Origin: an uncultured Prevotella sp. | Lineage (GTDB): Bacteria > Bacteroidota > Bacteroidia > Bacteroidales > Bacteroidaceae | Assembly: GCA_905202125.1 (NCBI GenBank) | Contig: CAJKQX010000092.1 | Location: forward strand, 1 to 7,196 | Length of the DNA: 7,196 nt | Direction of reading: 5' to 3' | Part shown: in pieces, positions 5,700-7,196 of the stretch | Layout: every line of letters begins with the position of its first letter | Position numbering within the stretch: position 1 is the first letter of the stretch | Notes under the pieces: model-generated | What the model was told of the DNA's origin: nothing | Database searches by the model: none | Seen by the model: only the letters and a program-made list of their open reading frames with translations | Position numbers and translations under genes: made by a program

Positions 5700-5730
5700 T
5701 TTGTAATTCAGATGAGTTACACTAACTTTG
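5700..5730 (+). promoter_or_regulatory. Predicted mltG promoter
   Basis: TTTG at 5700-5703, a 19-bp spacer and TAACTTTG at 5723-5730 match both halves of the Bacteroidetes consensus. RNA would start near 5734, giving a leader of about 68 nt before the mltG ATG. Confidence 0.75.
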
Positions 5731-5801
5731 CATACATGAAAGGAGCTTTGCCCAATAATCTCAGGGAAATATCAATATCTTAAGTTATAAAACCAACTAA
5801 A

Positions 5802-6839
5802 ATGAAATCAAAAAAACTGGTAATGTCCATAATTTTGTGCTTGATTGCCATAATAATTGTGGTGTATTATTATTTTTTCACTTCGCTATCCAAACTATCT
5901 GCAACGGAGTACATCTATATCGATGACAACGACAATGCCGACTCGGTGATCATGAAACTGCAACCGGTTGCCAACGCACATTCATTGTCCGCATTCAAGA
6001 TACTTGCAAGACATAGTGACTATGAAAATCATGTGCGCACAGGCCGCTACGCCATAAAACCGGGAAACGGAGCTGCCACGGTGTTCAGAAATATCAAGAA
6101 CGGATTGCAGACACCAGTCAACCTCACAATACCTTCTGTCCGCACTATCGACAGACTGGCAGCAGAACTGTCGAAAAAGCTTATGACCGACAGCACATCA
6201 ATATGCGATGCACTGACAGACGAGCAAAAGTGCGAGAAACTTGGATTCGACACGACAACAATAGTATGCATGTTTATTCCTAACACATACGACATCTATT
6301 GGAATACAAGCGTTGACAAATTGCTCGAACGCATGAGAAAAGAATATACCAAATTTTGGAACGAGGAACGCAAGGATAAAGCACAGCGACTCGGTATGAC
6401 ACCAACAGAGGTGTCCACATTGGCGAGCATTATAGACGAGGAGACTGCCAATAACGAAGAAAAACCGATGATTGCCGGAATGTATTACAACAGGCTTAAA
6501 CTTCGTAATGCCGAATATCCATCAGGCATGCCTCTTCAGGCTGACCCGACAATCAAATTCGCATGGAAAAAATTCGAACTGCGACGGATATACAACAATC
6601 TGCTGAACATACAGAGCCCCTACAACACTTATCGCAACCCCGGATTACCACCGGGACCGATACGCATACCATCGATTGCCGGAATAGATGCCGTGCTGAA
6701 TCTTGTAAGACACGATTACCTTTATATGTGTGCGAAAGAGGATTTCAGCGGCACGCATAATTTCGCACGTACATACGGGGAACACATGAGAAACGCAAGA
6801 AATTACAGCAAGGCGTTGAACGAAAGAGGTATAAAATAA
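5802..6839 (+). CDS. mltG: MltG, endolytic transglycosylase (YceG-like)
   Basis: Inner-membrane enzyme that cuts nascent peptidoglycan glycan strands internally and is thought to terminate their elongation. The 345-residue product has the usual length. Lys-rich residues 2-5 are followed by one membrane helix (about 6-27), placing the rest in the periplasm. A LysM-like region (about 36-110, with GRYAIKPG) precedes the YceG catalytic domain: FIPNTYDIYWNTS (158-170), LASIIDEETANNEEKPMIAG (207-226), MPLQADPTIKFA (243-254), SPYNTYRNPGLPPGPI (272-287) and YLYMCAKEDFSGTHNFA (306-322). All match the E. coli MltG blocks. Aligned by eye, the E. coli catalytic Glu218 (in ASIVEKET) falls on D212 here (ASIIDEET), with E213 and E214 beside it. 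The ATG at 5802 directly precedes the membrane anchor, with an A-rich leader and no Shine-Dalgarno. It is divergent from the phosphatase gene and has its own promoter and terminator. Confidence 0.94.
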   Translation: MKSKKLVMSIILCLIAIIIVVYYYFFTSLSKLSATEYIYIDDNDNADSVIMKLQPVANAHSLSAFKILARHSDYENHVRTGRYAIKPGNGAATVFRNIKNGLQTPVNLTIPSVRTIDRLAAELSKKLMTDSTSICDALTDEQKCEKLGFDTTTIVCMFIPNTYDIYWNTSVDKLLERMRKEYTKFWNEERKDKAQRLGMTPTEVSTLASIIDEETANNEEKPMIAGMYYNRLKLRNAEYPSGMPLQADPTIKFAWKKFELRRIYNNLLNIQSPYNTYRNPGLPPGPIRIPSIAGIDAVLNLVRHDYLYMCAKEDFSGTHNFARTYGEHMRNARNYSKALNERGIK

Positions 6840-6851
6840 TAATCAAATAAC

Positions 6852-6882
6852 GATATTGCCTTGTCCAAAATACTGCAATATC
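6852..6882. repeat. Inverted repeat just after mltG
   Basis: GATATTGC (6852-6859) and GCAATATC (6875-6882) are perfect 8-bp inverted copies with a 15-base loop, 12 bp after the mltG stop. There is no T-run. It may fold ahead of the main terminator and help protect the mRNA 3' end; that is inference. Confidence 0.4.
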
Positions 6883-6889
6883 ATGAATA

Positions 6890-6984
6890 CAAAGCAAAGC
6901 TCCGGTTTCTTCACAGAGACCGGAGCTTTATCTCAATAGGTATTAGTACTTCCTTAAGGTAAAAAGATTGTATTCAGGATAACA
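6890..6984 (-). ncRNA. Candidate minus-strand small RNA
   Basis: A good minus-strand promoter (complement of 6988-7017) starts transcription near 6984 toward mltG. The first ATG downstream heads only a 13-codon frame and no minus-strand gene follows, so the product is likely an RNA ending after the 14-bp hairpin at 6896-6929, about 95 nt long. Internal pairing is possible: TGTTA near the 5' end with TAATA (around 6941-6945), and TCCT with AGGA. A perfect palindrome CCTTAAGG lies in the 5' part. I do not recognise the family. If the terminator leaks, the RNA would be antisense to the end of mltG. Confidence 0.4.
6896..6929. terminator. Strong hairpin terminator after mltG, probably bidirectional
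   Basis: AAAGCTCCGGTTTC (6896-6909) pairs with 6916-6929 over 14 positions with one T-G pair and a 6-base loop. The plus-strand stem ends in CTTT, and the minus-strand one in CTTTGCTTTG, so either strand has a weak T-tract built partly from the stem. It lies 57 bp after mltG and at the expected 3' end of the minus-strand RNA candidate. Confidence 0.75.
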
Positions 6985-6987
6985 CCA

Positions 6988-7017
6988 CAAAGGTAATATC
7001 TTTTTGGAAAACGCAAA
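6988..7017 (-). promoter_or_regulatory. Predicted promoter of the minus-strand small RNA
   Basis: On the minus strand, TTTG (complement of 7014-7017), an 18-bp spacer and TACCTTTG (complement of 6988-6995) match the Bacteroidetes consensus, with a spacer slightly shorter than the usual 19-21. Confidence 0.55.
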
Positions 7018-7148
7018 AATCTTTTTTTATGTTATAAAACATGTTTTCCGCTTAAAGCCCTCAACAATCGCACAATTTGGCAAATTCCGAAACATCTGAG
7101 CGAGAAAAAATCTGAAAAATCGGTGAATCGCAAAGTGTAACCGGTAGT

Positions 7149-7169
7149 GTTTCACTGAGTGTGTCTGAG
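7149..7169 (+). repeat. Right copy of the 21-bp inverted motif
   Basis: GTTTC, two bases, then TGAGTGTGTCTGAG. It matches the reverse complement of 28-48 at 19 of 21 positions. See the left copy. Confidence 0.5.
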
Positions 7170-7196
7170 GCGAGTTCACTCAAGCCTGTAGACCTC

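Larger units (their letters stand above)
6930..7196. other. Right-end intergenic region
   Basis: Together with the mltG tail this is about 357 bp without a recognised protein gene. It contains the minus-strand promoter, a perfect AAAACATGTTTT palindrome at 7037-7048, AT-rich DNA with A/T runs, and the inverted 21-bp motif. On the minus strand one frame stays open from the right edge to about 7060 (45 codons), with composition unlike the genes here; I cannot tell whether a gene end enters from beyond the edge. Confidence 0.5.

Noticed and set aside
5736..5783. Fifteen-codon upstream frame in the mltG leader
   Set aside because: Its ATG would be only about 2 nt from the predicted start site and nothing supports its translation.

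Overview
The window reads as chromosomal DNA of a member of the Bacteroidales (Bacteroidetes). Four things point there: intergenic regions carry the Bacteroidetes sigma-type promoter (TTTG, about 19-21 bp, then TAnnTTTG); the start codons have A-rich leaders without a clear Shine-Dalgarno; intergenic DNA is much more AT-rich than the genes; and the proteins look like Bacteroidales versions of menaquinone, riboflavin and peptidoglycan enzymes. A gut lineage such as Muribaculaceae or Prevotellaceae is a guess, not shown.

Layout: (1) 89-1003, minus strand, menA, a membrane prenyltransferase of menaquinone synthesis, divergent from (2) 1077-1718, plus strand, a small HD-domain phosphohydrolase of unknown substrate. 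Their two promoters interlock within about 36 bp. (3) 1719-2098 has no protein gene but holds a good promoter followed by an approximately 210-nt rod-like RNA candidate closed by a long stem and ending in a T-run; it looks like a 6S-type RNA. (4) 2099-2704, ribE, riboflavin synthase, with its own terminator. (5) 2767-3544, an AT-rich gap of about 780 bp: paired ARG-box-like dyads, a hairpin, short tandem repeats of 10, 11 and 22 bp, and a remnant of a COG2865-type (AlbA_2/ATP-binding) gene. (6) 3545-4888, a TolC-family outer-membrane efflux protein standing alone. It converges across a strong shared hairpin on (7) 4954-5595, minus strand, a HAD phosphatase of the phosphoglycolate phosphatase type. 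(8) 5802-6839, mltG, endolytic murein transglycosylase. (9) 6840-7196, two hairpins, a minus-strand promoter that could drive a roughly 95-nt RNA antisense to the mltG 3' end, and a 21-bp motif that recurs inverted at the far left edge of the window.

The genes do not form one pathway or operon. Most have their own promoter and terminator, so this is a housekeeping region with several RNA or regulatory elements in its gaps. I do not see a complete novel system. The items most worth following are the 6S-like RNA, the paired dyads after ribE, the 22-bp palindromic array with the adjacent gene relic, and the minus-strand small RNA at the right end.
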